A stretch of 64,000 nucleotides of DNA from Panulirus ornatus (GCF_036320965.1 NC_092290.1:2350420-2414419), one strand, 5' to 3'. Positions 34,399 through 49,359 are shown, counted from the first letter of the stretch. Numbers and translations: made by a program. Notes: generated by a model not told the origin, from the sequence alone.

Positions 34399-35079
34399 AG
34401 GTGGAGTGACCTGAAGATGACAACACCGCAGTACATCCCTCACGGCCCAGTACGTCCCTCCACCTGCCTCCCTACTGCTAAACCTGCCGGAACGATGCTA
34501 CGATATACGACGCCATTATTCCACAGTCGGGCGGCCAGGCATAACTCCACGGAGCCTGATTTAAAATCCATCGTCTGAAGACGACTCAAAGGCCACCACG
34601 ACCCCTTATGGAGGCCAGCCTCTACCAGCCAGCTCCCCGGAGTTGGTCGACTTCCACAATCTACAACCTGCCATGTCCTCTTATAACTCATTATAAGACA
34701 ATTTTAAAGGACGTTTGCAGCAAGACTTTTGTCTAACGTATTTCATTATTCACGCGTTTTATAAGGTCACCGACTACGTTGTACATCACCTCCAACCAGA
34801 GCGTTCACCTCCCGTCCTCACCCAGGGTCTGAAGGGAGGTCTTCCGCTCCGGCAGGTTCCAAAACATGTCAAGTACCAGCGGCCTGACTCACACGCATAA
34901 ACAAGCCCGTTAAAATGAAATGTATGGGACAACCGGGGTCTCCCTAGCCTCTGGGGTCCTAGATCTCAGGACCTCCCCAGAGGGTCTCTCCACCTCGGGA
35001 CCTCCCAAGAGAGTCTCCCGTCAGGACGCCCTATTCAAACGGTCCCTTAAAAATGAGGTCCTCCCCAACCACGCCTCCC
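34399..35079. other. Gene-free stretch
   Basis: Mostly unique. A loose GGTCTCC/GGACCTCC repetition of about 28 bp lies at 34930-35030. No supported gene. Confidence 0.45.
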
Positions 35080-35226
35080 AGTGGAACCTACTCTTCCTCC
35101 CCAAAGTTTGCTAGTTTCCTCCCCTCTACTCCCTTTCCTCTTCCTCATGTTTCTACGTTTTCCTCTCTTTTCCTCCCAGCTTCTGTACACTCCCACTTCC
35201 ATGCCCAGTGCTACCTCATCTACTCC

Positions 35227-35276
<50 letters not shown>

Positions 35277-35690
35277 AAATTCTTATTCATCCCCTTTTCT
35301 CACCATGGCTTCCTTGTTTTCCCTTCCTATCCTCGTGGTTTCCTTACTTTTCGCCCCATTTATACAAGACCACCCTTTTCTTTCCTTATTTTCACCCCTG
35401 CTCTACCCCACTCTACGACTCCATTCCTTACCACTCCACCATCCTTTCCCGTGTCTTCCCTTCCACTCTTCACGTTTCCCATTCTTTACCCTCACATTAA
35501 TTTACGTTCTCCCACCTACATTTTCCTTCCCTGCACTTCGTAAAGTCTTCCTCCTTGCCTCCCTAATGTCTTCCCTCCCCTCCTCCAACATTTCAGTGCG
35601 TCTTCCTCCCGAAGCTTCACTATTTCTTAGTAAAACTCCCCAAAGCTTCCGTGGGTTCTTCCCGTCCCCTCTAAACGTTTCCTAAATTCT
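35080..35690. other. Pyrimidine-rich 600-bp block with (CT)n core
   Basis: The plus strand is overwhelmingly C and T across about 600 bp, with a perfect (CT)n at 35230-35272. Long Ser/Leu/Phe/Pro-rich frames on the plus strand (for example 35305-35685, whose ATG lies in CACCATGG) follow from the scarcity of purines. I do not call them genes. Confidence 0.7.
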
Positions 35691-36271
35691 ACCCAGCATC
35701 CAAGCCAGGGGGATGGCTGGAGGCGTGGGTGGGGGGTTGGTGGATGAAGGGAAGTGGTCTGTGTGTAAATGACCTCCCTTGACCTGGCATTATCAGGCAG
35801 GTCGTGCTGTCCCGCCTTCTTCCATCACTACCACCAACTAACGACGGAAGTAATTATCCACTGGTCGTGTCTTCTGCTCTCTTCTGTCTCGAAATGACAA
35901 TATAACACAGTGAGCCTAACCTCCCCAGTACTACCATTTCTCATAATGAAGTACCCTCAGCTGCATGTTGACGTACGAATCTTTCCGAAACACCGTTTTT
36001 GTGCTTCAGGCTTCGACTCACCCCACCTGTGCCCTGCAACATTAGAGACCATCCCCCTTTCCAATCCCTTCCTAACCACAGAGTGTGACCATAGGAGGCG
36101 CCCACGACGAGGAAACTGGCAGCCATACACGCCCATCGACCTGAGACACCGGGGGCCCCCGGAACTTGGCAGCCGTGAGCCGAGGCAGTGACCCGCAGAA
36201 ACACGGTCGCGAACCTCACCAAGTGATCACACTGCCCCAGAGATATGGTAGACTTCGGTACATACCCCCGT

Positions 36272-36272
<1 letters not shown>
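35691..36272. other. Gene-free stretch
   Basis: Unique mixed sequence. Short overlapping frames are not recognised. Confidence 0.45.

Positions 36273-36301
<29 letters not shown>
36273..36301. repeat. (AC)n microsatellite
   Basis: A perfect CA run. A C13 homopolymer follows at 36483-36495. Confidence 0.93.
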
Positions 36302-36305
<4 letters not shown>

Positions 36306-36779
36306 TCAGCCCAACAATTACTTCATGAGTCACAGCTATTGTCCTCCCATTGTTGGTGTAGGGGGATGATGGGAGGGGTGGGGGAGAGTAAGGGAGTCAC
36401 AACCCCTCCCACTCTCGCATGGCCTCCGTCAGGAAGTACTGCGCGGGTTGTCCGCCTTTCCCTAGTAATGGGGAACTAACAACCCCCCCCCCCCCTTGCC
36501 CCCTTAAACGTATACTCAACCCTTATTTAGTGAGACAACTATGCAGGAAAATAGGAATTACTGACATACATAGCCAGTGAAAGACAAAATACGAGGGAAA
36601 AGACGACCAAGACGGTATGCTCAAACTGGAAATGATGAGTGGATTCCTAACAAAATACGAATGCCGTTTAAAAAAAAAAATATGCATGCAAGAGTAAGAT
36701 AATAATGGATATTGAATTAGCATGCAACCGACAGCAACCATAAAGAAAACGGAGGCCATTGCTAACAGACTGCACAAAC

Positions 36780-37215
36780 GAAACGAACAAAGCAAGCAAG
36801 AGGCCACCAACAAAACATGAAAACAGCTAATGCAAAAATATCCACCGGACGATACTACACAGTTCCTCTGACATGGGAGCAAAGAAAGCAAGCACGTAGC
36901 CACTAACAAAGCCATTAGAGACGACATACAAACATACAAAGCACGTGACCACTAACAAACGTTACATGGCACCAAATGTACACAAGTAAAGCACGTGTCC
37001 ACAAACAAACAAAGCAAGATGCCACTAACAAACTAAACACGTGACGTACACAGGGCACTTGGCCGTAAAAACAAACAAACATGTGACCACCACAAAGGAA
37101 CAAACACATCGGGTGGTCACCAGCAAAAGCGACACCTGACCACAGACTAAGTATTAAAGTACGTGGCCACAAACACACCAAAGGAAGGCCACAAACAGAA
37201 CACATCCATGGCCAC
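36780..37215. repeat. Degenerate minisatellite with CACGTGRCCACWAACAAAC unit
   Basis: The motif recurs about a dozen times, mostly 21-29 bp apart on the right and up to 49 bp apart on the left (for example near 36893, 36942, 36983, 37016, 37080, 37109, 37160 and 37181). Minus-strand open frames across it are Cys/Leu/Val-rich products of the repeated words. Confidence 0.65.
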
Positions 37216-37440
37216 TATCAGAGACAGGTCGTGGGCTGCAAACAATACAGCGAAGTACAAAGTAACAACACAAGTTTGTGGTCAATAAAACAGTCACGAA
37301 CGACCTAAGAGACGAGGAGAGACGATCCACAAACGTATTCCAACAAACGAGTCTCAAGGAATTTTGTGGACGGCACACATGAGGGCGGACGACATCAATA
37401 CGTTGTCAGGCTTGTGTCAATAATAGCTCCTCGCTATGTG

Positions 37441-37790
37441 TCAACACTGCAGGATCCTGGCCACGTCCCCTGCACACAGTTCAGGGTCCTGGATACACGG
37501 CAGGATCTTGCCCATGTCCCCTGGATACACGGCAGGATCCTGCCCATGTCCCCTGGATACACGGCAGGATCCTGCCCATGTCCCCTGGATACACAGTAGG
37601 ATCCTGGCCACACTGGAGGATCCCAGCCGGACTGGAAGATCCTTGGCATATCTCCTGACCATACTGGAGGGACCTTCTCACACTGGAGGACCCTGGGCAT
37701 GTCCTCAGTTACAGCGGAGGATCCTGGCTACATCCCTGGCCACACTGGAGGATCCTGGCCATAAACCCTGGTCACACCACTGGCCAGGTA
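37441..37790. repeat. 32-bp minisatellite with degenerate flanks
   Basis: The core consists of CTGGATACACGGCAGGATCC plus TGCCCATGTCCC at exact 32-bp steps (AGGATC at 37502, 37534, 37566 and 37598). Outer copies at 37451, 37617, 37636, 37687, 37718 and 37749 are diverged and irregularly spaced. The array centre is the most uniform part. Confidence 0.9.
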
Positions 37791-38674
37791 TAAGTTACCA
37801 GCCAGGGTCACCTCACTTGGCGAAGGATCCTGTCCTTAAATGAGTATCCACACCATTCTGAACATCCTAGAGATCCCAGGCCACATTCTGTGATAACATG
37901 AATGGGTCGTGGACACGCTATAAGGTCAGTCTTGCACAGAAACAGACGAGTCCGATACAGACGCACCGTCGAGTCTGGGATGACACAGACTCCAGCCCTG
38001 ACAACATACTTGGAAGTCCGCACCCACTTTTATGGAACACAGAACTTGAACTTCCACACTAAACCCCTGGCTAGACGACGGCGAGTCGCGGACACACTAT
38101 GGATGGTCACGGCCAGACGGCCACGCCACGTGGTGAACGATGCCCACCCCACAGAACCAGCGTCACGAGCTCATGATGAAGCACCCTGGACGCAGGCGCC
38201 AGCCAACCACGGGAGGCCCCACGCTACAGAGACTTCGACTGGAGGAGGTTGTGGTAGTGACATCACCATCACCTCACCCACCGTCCATACGTCACACTTC
38301 GAAAAAAAAAAGAAGGTTGTCACATTTCACAGATAAAACACACTTCAAATCATCACTTAACTTGTCAAGCAAACGTTCAAGAATTTCCACACTCAAATTC
38401 ATGTCACCATTAAATCCAGGTCTTTTGTTTTCCAGCGTTCATTAACTTGAAGCACCACCACCACCACCTCCAGAGTTCTAATTAGAGAGGCGACGTTACT
38501 TCACTGTAGAGTCACTGTTACGGCACTGTGCGGCACTGGAGGGGCGTGCCACTAGAGGTATGAAGAGCATCCCTCGGGTGTTGGGGGGTCAGGAGACGGG
38601 GAGGGGCCCGTCTTGGACGACGCGTCACCCTAGTGACACAGTGCCTCGGAGTCCGTCATCCTTCCCGCGGTCAC

Positions 38675-38677
<3 letters not shown>
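37791..38677. other. Gene-free stretch
   Basis: Unique mixed sequence. A 144-codon plus frame (37902-38336) has Arg/Thr/His-rich composition and no recognised domain. Confidence 0.4.

Positions 38678-38725
<48 letters not shown>
38678..38725. repeat. (AC)n microsatellite
   Basis: A perfect CA run. Confidence 0.95.
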
Positions 38726-38729
<4 letters not shown>

Positions 38730-39452
38730 GTGACCATGCCTGAGAGGGCCGACTCGCCAGGGTTCCCGTCGAAGCCCAAACTCGTCACCACTGGCCCCTT
38801 GATGGCTGAACTTCCAGCCCAACTCACGAGCTAAGACTTTTCTTCGGTTCTCGCTGCTACTCTTCTTTAAGAGTCTTTCCTGTGGCCGCGTGTCGGGGGA
38901 CCGGAGGAGGGGCGGATGAGCCGCGGCGTGCGAGGCAGTGAGAGTGAATGAGCCTGGGAGAGTGAGGATGGGAGAGAGTGAGAGCGTGGAGTGGCGCGCG
39001 CGGCTACGGACGGCCCCATACCACCACCAACACCACACCGCCGGAGCCATGGGACAACATTATGAATCATGACCGCCCCACCACCACCACCCTGGCCATG
39101 CAACACCAACGCACCGTTATAGCTCAACATGTAAACAAACGCCACACTAACTCCACCACCACCACCACCACATGACAACACACACAACTACGACCCCGAG
39201 GTAACGAACCATCGAAAAGACACCTTGACCCTACAGTCCAGGGAATAAATACCACACGAGCACCACCAGGTGACAAAACTCACATACACACACACACACA
39301 CCGTTCGCCAAGACTTAATAAAGACCTCTTTAGCCCACCACTGTCCTCGACATAAACAGACACTGCAGTTAAGACACCCAAGATGGACCAACTCAGCAAA
39401 TATCCCATGACGGTGTAGCAACTTAAGGTTCCACCATACAGCAAAACCCAAC

Positions 39453-39453
<1 letters not shown>
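38726..39453. other. Gene-free stretch with CCA-type simple sequence
   Basis: Imperfect CCA/ACC units (39018-39172) and a short AC run (39283-39301). No supported gene. Confidence 0.45.

Positions 39454-39514
<61 letters not shown>
39454..39514. repeat. (GT)n microsatellite at the end of a dispersed repeat
   Basis: A perfect 61-bp GT run. It directly abuts the dispersed repeat at 39515-39722. The related copy at 50741 also ends next to an AC tract. Confidence 0.95.
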
Positions 39515-39516
<2 letters not shown>

Positions 39517-39722
39517 AATCATCTACTTTTCCTGTACAGGGAGAGTGTTTTATGCTTGTGGGGCCCCAGCCCTTGAACGTTCTCCATCACGCACTTTCCA
39601 AATTTCTGTATGCTGCCTGCCATTACCATACCTTTGGTCACCTTATACCATTCAACCACCACTCTCATACTATAACAGTACTTCTTCACGTCTTTTTCAA
39701 CAAGTTTCTGGCTCAGTTTCAT
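39515..39722 (-). repeat. Dispersed repeat family 2, copy 1, with 67-codon open frame
   Basis: The minus-strand frame (39519-39722) has a natural, non-repetitive composition. It includes KKYCYSMRVVVEWYKVTKG and ends CVMENVQGLGPHKHKTLSLYRKSR-type text at the stop. About 35 bp (GTGCGTGATGGAGAACGTTC onward) recurs at 50815-50850, and the terminal TGTACAG…AGTAGATGATTCC also has a counterpart there. It is therefore a mobile-repeat remnant rather than a host gene. The protein family is not identified. It could be the C-terminal part of a transposon ORF. Confidence 0.5.
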
Positions 39723-42128
<2,406 letters not shown>

Positions 42129-42236
42129 TGATTTTTACTCAGCGAGACGTAAGAAAATTTGGGCCAGGATGGAAAGTCAGAGTCGCGAGCCAAAGTCTGC
42201 CCAACACTAACTTGATCAAGGCTACTTAACGTGGGG

Positions 42237-42540
42237 GGACGGGAGGGTTAGGGAGGTGGAGGGAGGCAGGGGAAATGAAGAGATATATAGTGTGTGGCTC
42301 GGAGGAGGAGGAGGAGGAGAGGAGATGGAATTGTAATGATGATAAAAAGGAATATGGAAGGAAAGGGAAGAAGATTGGAGACAGAAGGAAAGAAAAAATA
42401 GAAGAGAAGAAAGAAGGAAGAATTATAAAGGAGGGGAGGGGGAGATCGAAAGGGGAAGAAACAGAGAGAGGGCATAATAGGGATGGAATACAAAGGAAAG
42501 GGAAAATGGGATGGAAGGATAAGGAAGGGAGCAGGTTTAT
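42237..42540. other. Polypurine-rich block
   Basis: About 300 bp are almost entirely A and G on the plus strand (GGAGGAGGAGG, GGAAAGGGAAGAAG, AAAGAAAAAATAGAAGAG). The minus-strand Ser/Phe/Pro/Leu open frames across it follow from composition. Confidence 0.75.
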
Positions 42541-43949
42541 CACAACGGCAAAGGTTAGCATCCAGACGAATCATCTAGGGTGGAACGGGAGAGAACAGTG
42601 CCATCACCAGTGGGAGATAAGGAAGCAGAAACATCAAGGATGGAACGGAAGGAAGACGATCCAACTCTGTTAAAGGAAAGGAAGGAAATTCATCCTGGTT
42701 GCAGGAACTGAGGCGAAAGAAGCCTATCTAGACTGGAGGGAAAGAGCCAGAACCCACAGGTCAGAAGAGGAGGGAGTGGTTCCATCTAGGGTGAAGGCGG
42801 AGGGAGTCCCTCCGTGGTAATGTGGGTGAGGAGGGAGAGAGGGAGGGAGGGTGGGTGACGTAGTGCCACAGCGCGGCCGGACACACGGGCGTACGTTGAT
42901 GATGAGGAGGAACGCGGGATGTTACAGTAGCCTCCGTCTCCATGGCAGCGGCGGGCAGAAGCAGCCGTACGCAAGAGACAGCGGTTGTTGAAGCTGTTCC
43001 TGAAGTACCGGTAGCGGAGGTCGTGGCGGTCACCTTGCACAGTACCAACAACCGGCCCTCTGAGGGGTTGCGGCAAATGCGGCGGCGGCCTCACGAGCCA
43101 CGGGAAGACCCATACGTGCGGAAGAATGAAGCCAGGGTGGTCCCTGAGACACGACGACTACAGGAGACCAAGATGAGGAAGACAGTGGGGCGGCAGTGGC
43201 GACACACACGCGGGATGGGGAGGGGAGGCACAGCTTTCTGTGTCAGCTACAAGAAAAGGTGAGGCATGAGGGATGAATGACACAAGAAGATGAAGAAGAA
43301 GAAGAAGACAGGGAAGTGAGAGGGAGGTACAAACATGATGAGGAGGAAGAGGAGAATTTGGAATTAGTATAAGAATGAGAGCGAGAAATAAAAAGGGGGG
43401 CGAGATACGGTAGGGAGAAGGAGGTTATGTGCAAGGGCGTGAAGGAGGGAGGGTCTGGAGGTGGAGGTGGCTATGGCGACGGGCCAAGACCTGGAAGTAG
43501 GCAAGCCCCCCAACTATCCCCCCCCCCCCACCACCACCTCGCTGCCTACCTCCTACGTCTCCACACCAGGACCCCACAACCCTAGCCTGAACCATCCCTG
43601 CCCTTCATGCTGTGTATGATGTACTCCACGTGCAACTACATACCTCCCTCCTCAGTAACCAGCCCTCCAGGAACAGCCTTGTACCTTTCCCTACAGAGGA
43701 AGCTTACTATGTTCCCCTACTGGGTGATAACACTTCCTCAATTAGAGTAATGGAACTCTAATAAGTCTTAAATCTTCCTCTTCCAAGATATAACATCCTT
43801 ACAGAACAACACATCCCTTGCACATCCTTTCACTACAAGAGAATGAGATAATCCAAGCTTATCTGTTTGAGATGAAAGCTAAGGTGTAGTAACAAGATGC
43901 TGTCTGCTACAACAAGCAGTTATATCCCTCCTCCACGTTATGAAACTGG
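42541..43949. other. Gene-free stretch, purine-rich patches
   Basis: Further G/A-rich patches (43260-43450, including GAAGAAGAAGAAGAAG) and C11 near 43519. Frames crossing 42761-43262 on both strands are not recognised. Confidence 0.45.
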
Positions 43950-44245
43950 TGAGCTCGGATCACAAGCCTTCAAGCCTTAGTGATTGCGGCTTGCACATCT
44001 GTCAGCTTCGAAGTGACCGGCTTCAAGCCTTACGCTTGTGAGCTGAAGAACGGACACGCGCTAAACCCTTCTCTCGAAGTATGTTATTAACAGCCGAAGC
44101 GCTCCAGACCACAGCCTCCAAGCTAAGAGTTATACAGGATAATGAACTCGCACGCACAGGACCACAGTCACGAAGCAGGAGTTATAAACCCTAAAGAACC
44201 GAAAGCTTCGGACCACAGTCACGAAGCAGTCTGGAGTCTCACCCA
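43950..44245. repeat. Degenerate ~52-bp tandem repeat
   Basis: GACCACAG cores at 44107, 44160 and 44211 (spacing 53 and 51) are followed by TCACGAAGCAGGAGTTATA-type text. Weaker copies extend left (43956, 44014, 44064; AAGCCTTCAAGCCTTA words). Divergence is high. Confidence 0.6.
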
Positions 44246-45721
44246 GACCCCGTGCGCCGCCTGCAAGAAGTCTTACTTCCCAGACCACGTGTGCCGCCTG
44301 CGGCCCCTCGAATGTCCCCAAGTCCTCAGCTGCTGCCAAGGTCTTCGAAGCCGAGCGATTTAGTAGGATCCAAGCGAACACATCCCAGCCAGGGACGGGA
44401 ATTGATTCTCCCGAGGGGTAAAAACACACCGCCATTGCCACAATCACTCTACGGAAGAGTGGGCGATCCACCACCACCAGGACCCGACCCACCTACATCC
44501 CTGGAGTCCCTGAGAAGTAGGCTGCTGCTGTGTGTATTATTCTGTGTAACACAACTTGTCTCCCGGGAGAAGAACTTAACCAGGTATCATCACTATGAGC
44601 GATGTGGTGAGCACTCCAAGCCCCACACGATCATCAGCATCGCAAGGGTGGGGAAGGAGAACGGCCATCTACATAAAATTAGTGTACGAAAAAAAACATC
44701 GAAGTAGTTCTTGATAACCCAAGACATCACGGGCGAAGTCCAACGCCAGCAGGAGGGAATCAACCCTGATGTGCTACATAAAAACCAAGTCTAGAACAAA
44801 AAAAGAAATCTTGAATCTTATAACCACGGGAGGATAGTGACCCAGGGGACAGCTAGGAGAGCCGAACATAACGGAGGCAATATGCAGATGAGGCCGGGGG
44901 GAGGAAATTAAGATGCACGTCTCGCTGACGCTTCACCTTGGTGTCCCAAGCGAATGCACACGAAACATGAAGACAATGGGAATACAGTGAGACTGTTGTT
45001 CTACTGAATATCAACTTAAGATATACAGATATTACCTTTCCTCACAGCTGTGTGTTCACTGTATCATACAGTGTGTCTCTTGACCATCTGTAGTGTGATG
45101 GGTATCATCAGATTATTTCACAGAGAGCAACGCCTCCCCATTCGAGGTAAGTACGGAGTGATGATATGCGTCGGAGGTAGTTCATAGTAAACGATCGCCT
45201 TCGCGAACCACTCTGGTAGAACACAAGAGTCGCTGTGTGTTCCAAGTGATGACCCCTGACCTCACACGACCGTCAGCCTCAGACACTTCCTCACCTCTCC
45301 ACGACCGAGAGTTCTTCTGTTTCTTGCCTGAACACCAGAACCATCGCCATCACTCCGCGATCTTGCCAGATAATACAACAAAAATAATTACGAACCCAAC
45401 ACGTCATACACTTCTGATGACGGTACCAATCATCTGAACGACACTGTATGGCTTGAGGCTAGCTCGAGTCACTCATCCGGCGTCCACTCTCGTAATCCCG
45501 TTACTTTATCACGAACAAAAAGTTATTTCTTCAAAGGTAATCAACATCAAAAAAAAAGTCTTCCTCGTAAAAAAAAAACCAAATGACAAAACTTTTACGA
45601 AATAACCATCGAGTTTATAAAACTGTCATCCACTTTTAATCAGAAGTTACACAAAGACCCCAGAGCAATCGATAAGAATCAGCAGGAAGAATAGGAAATA
45701 ATGATGATAACATATCTGCTG

Positions 45722-45723
<2 letters not shown>
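44246..45723. other. Gene-free stretch
   Basis: Unique mixed sequence. A 151-codon plus frame (44252-44707) has no recognised domain. A/T-rich toward 45540-45620. Confidence 0.4.
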
Positions 45724-45792
<69 letters not shown>

Positions 45793-45804
45793 GCGCGCGT
45801 GTGT
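45724..45804. repeat. (CT)n(GC)n(GT)n compound microsatellite
   Basis: A CT run (45724-45788) is followed by GTGCGCGCGCGTGTGT. An inverted partner (GA)n tract starts 164 bp to the right. Confidence 0.95.
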
Positions 45805-45964
45805 AGATGATACGAGGGGAGAGGGAAGGGATCTTTTAGCTTAAAACCGACCCCTCTCCTCCTCTCCATCTGTACGTACGGCCGTGTGAGAACAATACTC
45901 TGGGACCGCTGGCTGGGGCACCTGCTGTACGTGCGTCATGAGCAGCAAATGCTCAGGGAAGACG

Positions 45965-45967
<3 letters not shown>

Positions 45968-46039
<72 letters not shown>
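45968..46039. repeat. (GA)n microsatellite, 72 bp
   Basis: A perfect GA run, complementary in orientation to the CT run at 45724. Confidence 0.97.
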
Positions 46040-46043
<4 letters not shown>

Positions 46044-46855
46044 ATGGCAAATCAACAGAGAGGGAGTAGACAACAGAGGAGCCAAGAATCGATGAATATA
46101 ATGGACGAGTGACAACCGCCATTATCAGTAGGGCCAGACCAGTGAAGACGACCATATACGGAATTCAGGAAGACGAGAACTGAGGGAGGGAGAGGGTCCT
46201 CCATGATCCTGGGTGTTACCAACATGGGCCAGATTGATGACGCTGGGGGGGTGGTGCTTGGATGGCCAGGGTCGGCCTCAAGGCTGGCTGGCCGGACGAC
46301 CGGCAGCCAGGGGAGGCCGAGGAGGTCCCCCTCCACACACACCCCTCCCATCATCTCCTTAAACAGACCACATGATCCGTGCTGACGACTCCCTTACCAA
46401 CCTCCTGCACCGCACCCGTAGCTTGGTGCCTGAGTGTGTACCGTCCAGAGCTGTTTCTGAAGTACCCCGTGTACCACATCCATCCACACACACACACACA
46501 CACCACTGTACCTCCCTACCACAGTCCTCCACCGCACTCCTCCACGTGACACAGGTCTCTTCCGTACCTCAGTCATCAGCGGAGGTGTTGACCGGTCATC
46601 CCCCACCCAACGAGTCACTACCCACCGCACCATTCAGTCACCCACACCCTTTCATTAACTTCTGCATCCTCCTCCCCCTTCAAACCACACACTCTTCCTT
46701 CCGCCGCTTCTTTCGATATCATAAAATGAAGGATATTGGAAGCGAAAGATTTTTACGTAATGGAGGAAAAAAACAAGCAAACTATCCTTTATATGACTGC
46801 CCCAAGTTACTCAAGAGGGAGGTGGGAGGCGTGGCCCAAACAAACCCACAACGCC

Positions 46856-46859
<4 letters not shown>
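46040..46859. other. Gene-free stretch
   Basis: Contains a short AC run (46486-46502). The 284-codon plus frame (46372-47226) crosses the CT/AC microsatellite and has a Pro/Ser/Thr/His-rich N-terminal half without a domain. Treated as non-coding. Confidence 0.45.

Positions 46860-46948
<89 letters not shown>
46860..46948. repeat. Compound (CT)n(AC)n microsatellite
   Basis: A perfect CT run (46860-46930) switches without a spacer to AC (46931-46948). Confidence 0.97.
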
Positions 46949-47296
46949 GTGACGACATGCCACCACACATACAGTTCCACAGAGATCGGGATATAACAAC
47001 AACACTAAGGAGTGAGTATTTACTGAGAAACCTTATTTGTCTCGGCACAGTAAGCCAGGCGGTGGTACATGCTGGTTCACGGGAAAGCTTAGGGAGTGGT
47101 GAGGACACGATGTCCTACGAGCAGGTAATCTGCCGGAGGACACAGCTATACTATCCTACAACCACACACGGACACGAGAGTAATGAGAAGGCTGTCTGCT
47201 GGAGGACACGATCATCATGTTCCTAATCTCTACAGATGGAGGCGGGATGATAAAGCAGAAACGACGTGTAAATCAATACAGCAGTGCCTGTGTTTG

Positions 47297-47298
<2 letters not shown>

Positions 47299-47343
<45 letters not shown>
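47299..47343. repeat. (AC)n microsatellite
   Basis: A perfect AC run. Confidence 0.95.
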
Positions 47344-47347
<4 letters not shown>

Positions 47348-47743
47348 ATTGAGGAGCACAGGCGGCCCGTGTGCCCATGCTCGGCCCTCGTTGTAATCAA
47401 GACAAAAATACTACGATTTATTTCCTGGCCGCTCTCTCCCTCCCCCGGCCTGGTCGGGTCGAGAGGAGGAGGAGAAGGGTGTACCCCACCCGGGCCCCGG
47501 GCCATGTCTACGGACCCCTGGAATCAAGCTTCCTGCAGAATTTATGTCGCCCTGGGGTCTTCAATAGCCGCTTATGATAATGCAGTGCGCCAGAGACGCT
47601 GAAATTAATGGTAAGCCGGAGTTAAGATTTACAAAACGCGCGTATAATAACGTAGCGTTGTGTGACGTAATGATATTAATGGCCTCTTTTTTTGTGTGCA
47701 TTTGCAGGTTTCTCTCGTGCGTTGGGGAGTATGTCTGACGGCC
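47344..47743. other. Gene-free stretch
   Basis: Mixed sequence, nothing recognised. Confidence 0.45.
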
Positions 47744-47820
47744 GAGAAGGCTGGGGAGGAGAGGACATTATGCGGAGAAGGATGGGGAGAGGAGGACATA
47801 ATGGGGAGAAGGATGGAGAG
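47744..47820. repeat. 31-bp tandem repeat, about 2.5 copies
   Basis: GAGAAGGATGGGGAGAGGAG plus GACATAATGGG starts at 47744, 47775 and 47806. Confidence 0.85.
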
Positions 47821-48967
47821 AGAGAGAGGTGGGGGGGTTAAGAAGGCATTATAGACCCAGAGGTGCGAAAAGCACAAATCAGAAACACCCGTGGGATGCA
47901 CAGTGGGGAGGCACAGTGTACCAGAGCAGCCAGGGTGCGGGGGACAAGGTGGATCTACTGGTTGGTACATGGCCGTGGGGAGACGTTACACGGGGACAGC
48001 TTGGGTGGGAACGGGCAGGGCCAAGCAGGGACCTTCCCCAGTACTGCTCCCTCCATCATGGAGGCCGTGGGACACCCAGAACAGCCACCGGGATGACCCA
48101 TTACCTGGGGTCACGACCCGTGTCAACCCTCGTTCTCCCCGCTTCCCCTCCTTCACGTAACGACGGATGGCTGGCTAGGGTGGCTGGGGTAGCCTCCCCA
48201 GGAGGTTTAGTCACCTGGGGTCAGGTTGGGATCACCCTGGGGGCAAGCTGGGGAAGGGGGGTCGTCACCTGGGGATCAGGCAGGAGTCCTCTACAATCAA
48301 ATTACCAAAGACCCAAGCTCAACAACGAGTAAATATCAACAACCACTATCAATAAAAAGGTCGTCTGCTTCTACCGAGTTTGGTGCGCCGCTGGAAACGA
48401 CTCTTAACACAAAAGGTACGACCGCTTCAGGATGGTCGCTGTGATTCATATCCCAGCAAAACAGAGGGTCGTGGTACGACTGTTTTCTACAGAGTGGTCG
48501 TACGAAACACCCTATCCAATCGATGGTCGTATTACGAATTTTCTCGTACGCTTCGACGACGACCTCGAGTGGCGCACTGACAGGTCGTTGTGGGGTCAAC
48601 GACCCCCATCATAGTTGCAAGCTCAGGATTTGTGGACGCTGCGGGAAACAGTGGTCCACCGTGCCCCACATACCACGCCAACCATCGCCTGGGGAAAAAA
48701 TGTTCTTCCCAATCCTACCATGACTGAAATATGTTTGTGCTTCTACTGTGTTTCCCACAACAACGCACATTCTCGCACGTCACAGACGCCTGCGTGTGCG
48801 CGTGTGTTACATGTCTCTGATAACAGAGGCGACGTAAATAACGTGCCTGAGCTCGAAAAACATGAGTACCCTGAGAAATGCTACTGATGTTTACATACTG
48901 ATCAACCCTGATGAAATGTGATACAGCGCTACATCACCAAACCCGCTGACCAGAATAGGTAAATACA

Positions 48968-48968
<1 letters not shown>
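47821..48968. other. Gene-free stretch with weak internal repetition
   Basis: Loose TCACCTGGGGTCA words (48095-48280) and several GGTCGTAC/GTACGACC words in both orientations (48415-48600). The latter faintly recall the fold-back family but are too diverged to assign. Confidence 0.4.

Positions 48969-49009
<41 letters not shown>
48969..49009. repeat. (AC)n microsatellite
   Basis: A perfect CA run. Confidence 0.95.
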
Positions 49010-49010
<1 letters not shown>

Positions 49011-49271
49011 GTGAATGCGACAGACGGTAAGAAATTCGAAAATCCTTCTCCTCTCCTTTTGTGTGCATCGACGCAAGGTTGAGAGAGGAAGAAGAGGAGA
49101 GGCTCGGAGAGGTGAGCAGCGATGGCCAAAAATCCGCGTGAATAATGGATATGGCCGGGAGATATGAGGAAACCGCGAATCCACCAGAGAAATATGGACG
49201 GCAGGAAGGTCTCCCTGGCCTTTTGCTCCGTACGTACGCGGGAAGGGGTCGAGGACCTCTGACCTTACCAA

Positions 49272-49298
49272 ACACACACACACACACACACACACACA
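49272..49298. repeat. (AC)n microsatellite
   Basis: A perfect AC run lying 62 bp before the retroelement remnant copy 2. Confidence 0.93.
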
Positions 49299-49359
49299 TC
49301 TTGCGAGCAATCGAAATTCCGCACATCCTCGCGTCGATGCCGGAGCCTACCATCCACAG

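Noticed and set aside
35305..35685. 126-codon hydrophobic frame with a good ATG context
   Set aside because: It lies in a 600-bp pyrimidine-rich block where stop codons are rare. The apparent membrane-like character is Phe/Leu/Ser/Pro from C/T codons, and several overlapping frames share it.
42226..42574. Ser/Phe/Pro-rich membrane-like frames on the minus strand
   Set aside because: Produced by the polypurine block. Two overlapping frames have the same character.
46372..47226. 284-codon plus-strand open frame
   Set aside because: It contains a (Ser-Leu)n stretch from the CT microsatellite and a (His-Thr)n stretch from AC. No domain, signal or splice context.
48410..48600. Fifth fold-back copy
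   Set aside because: GGTCGTAC and GTACGACC words occur in both orientations, but the TTTGACCTGA centre and the arm order are missing. Too diverged to assign.
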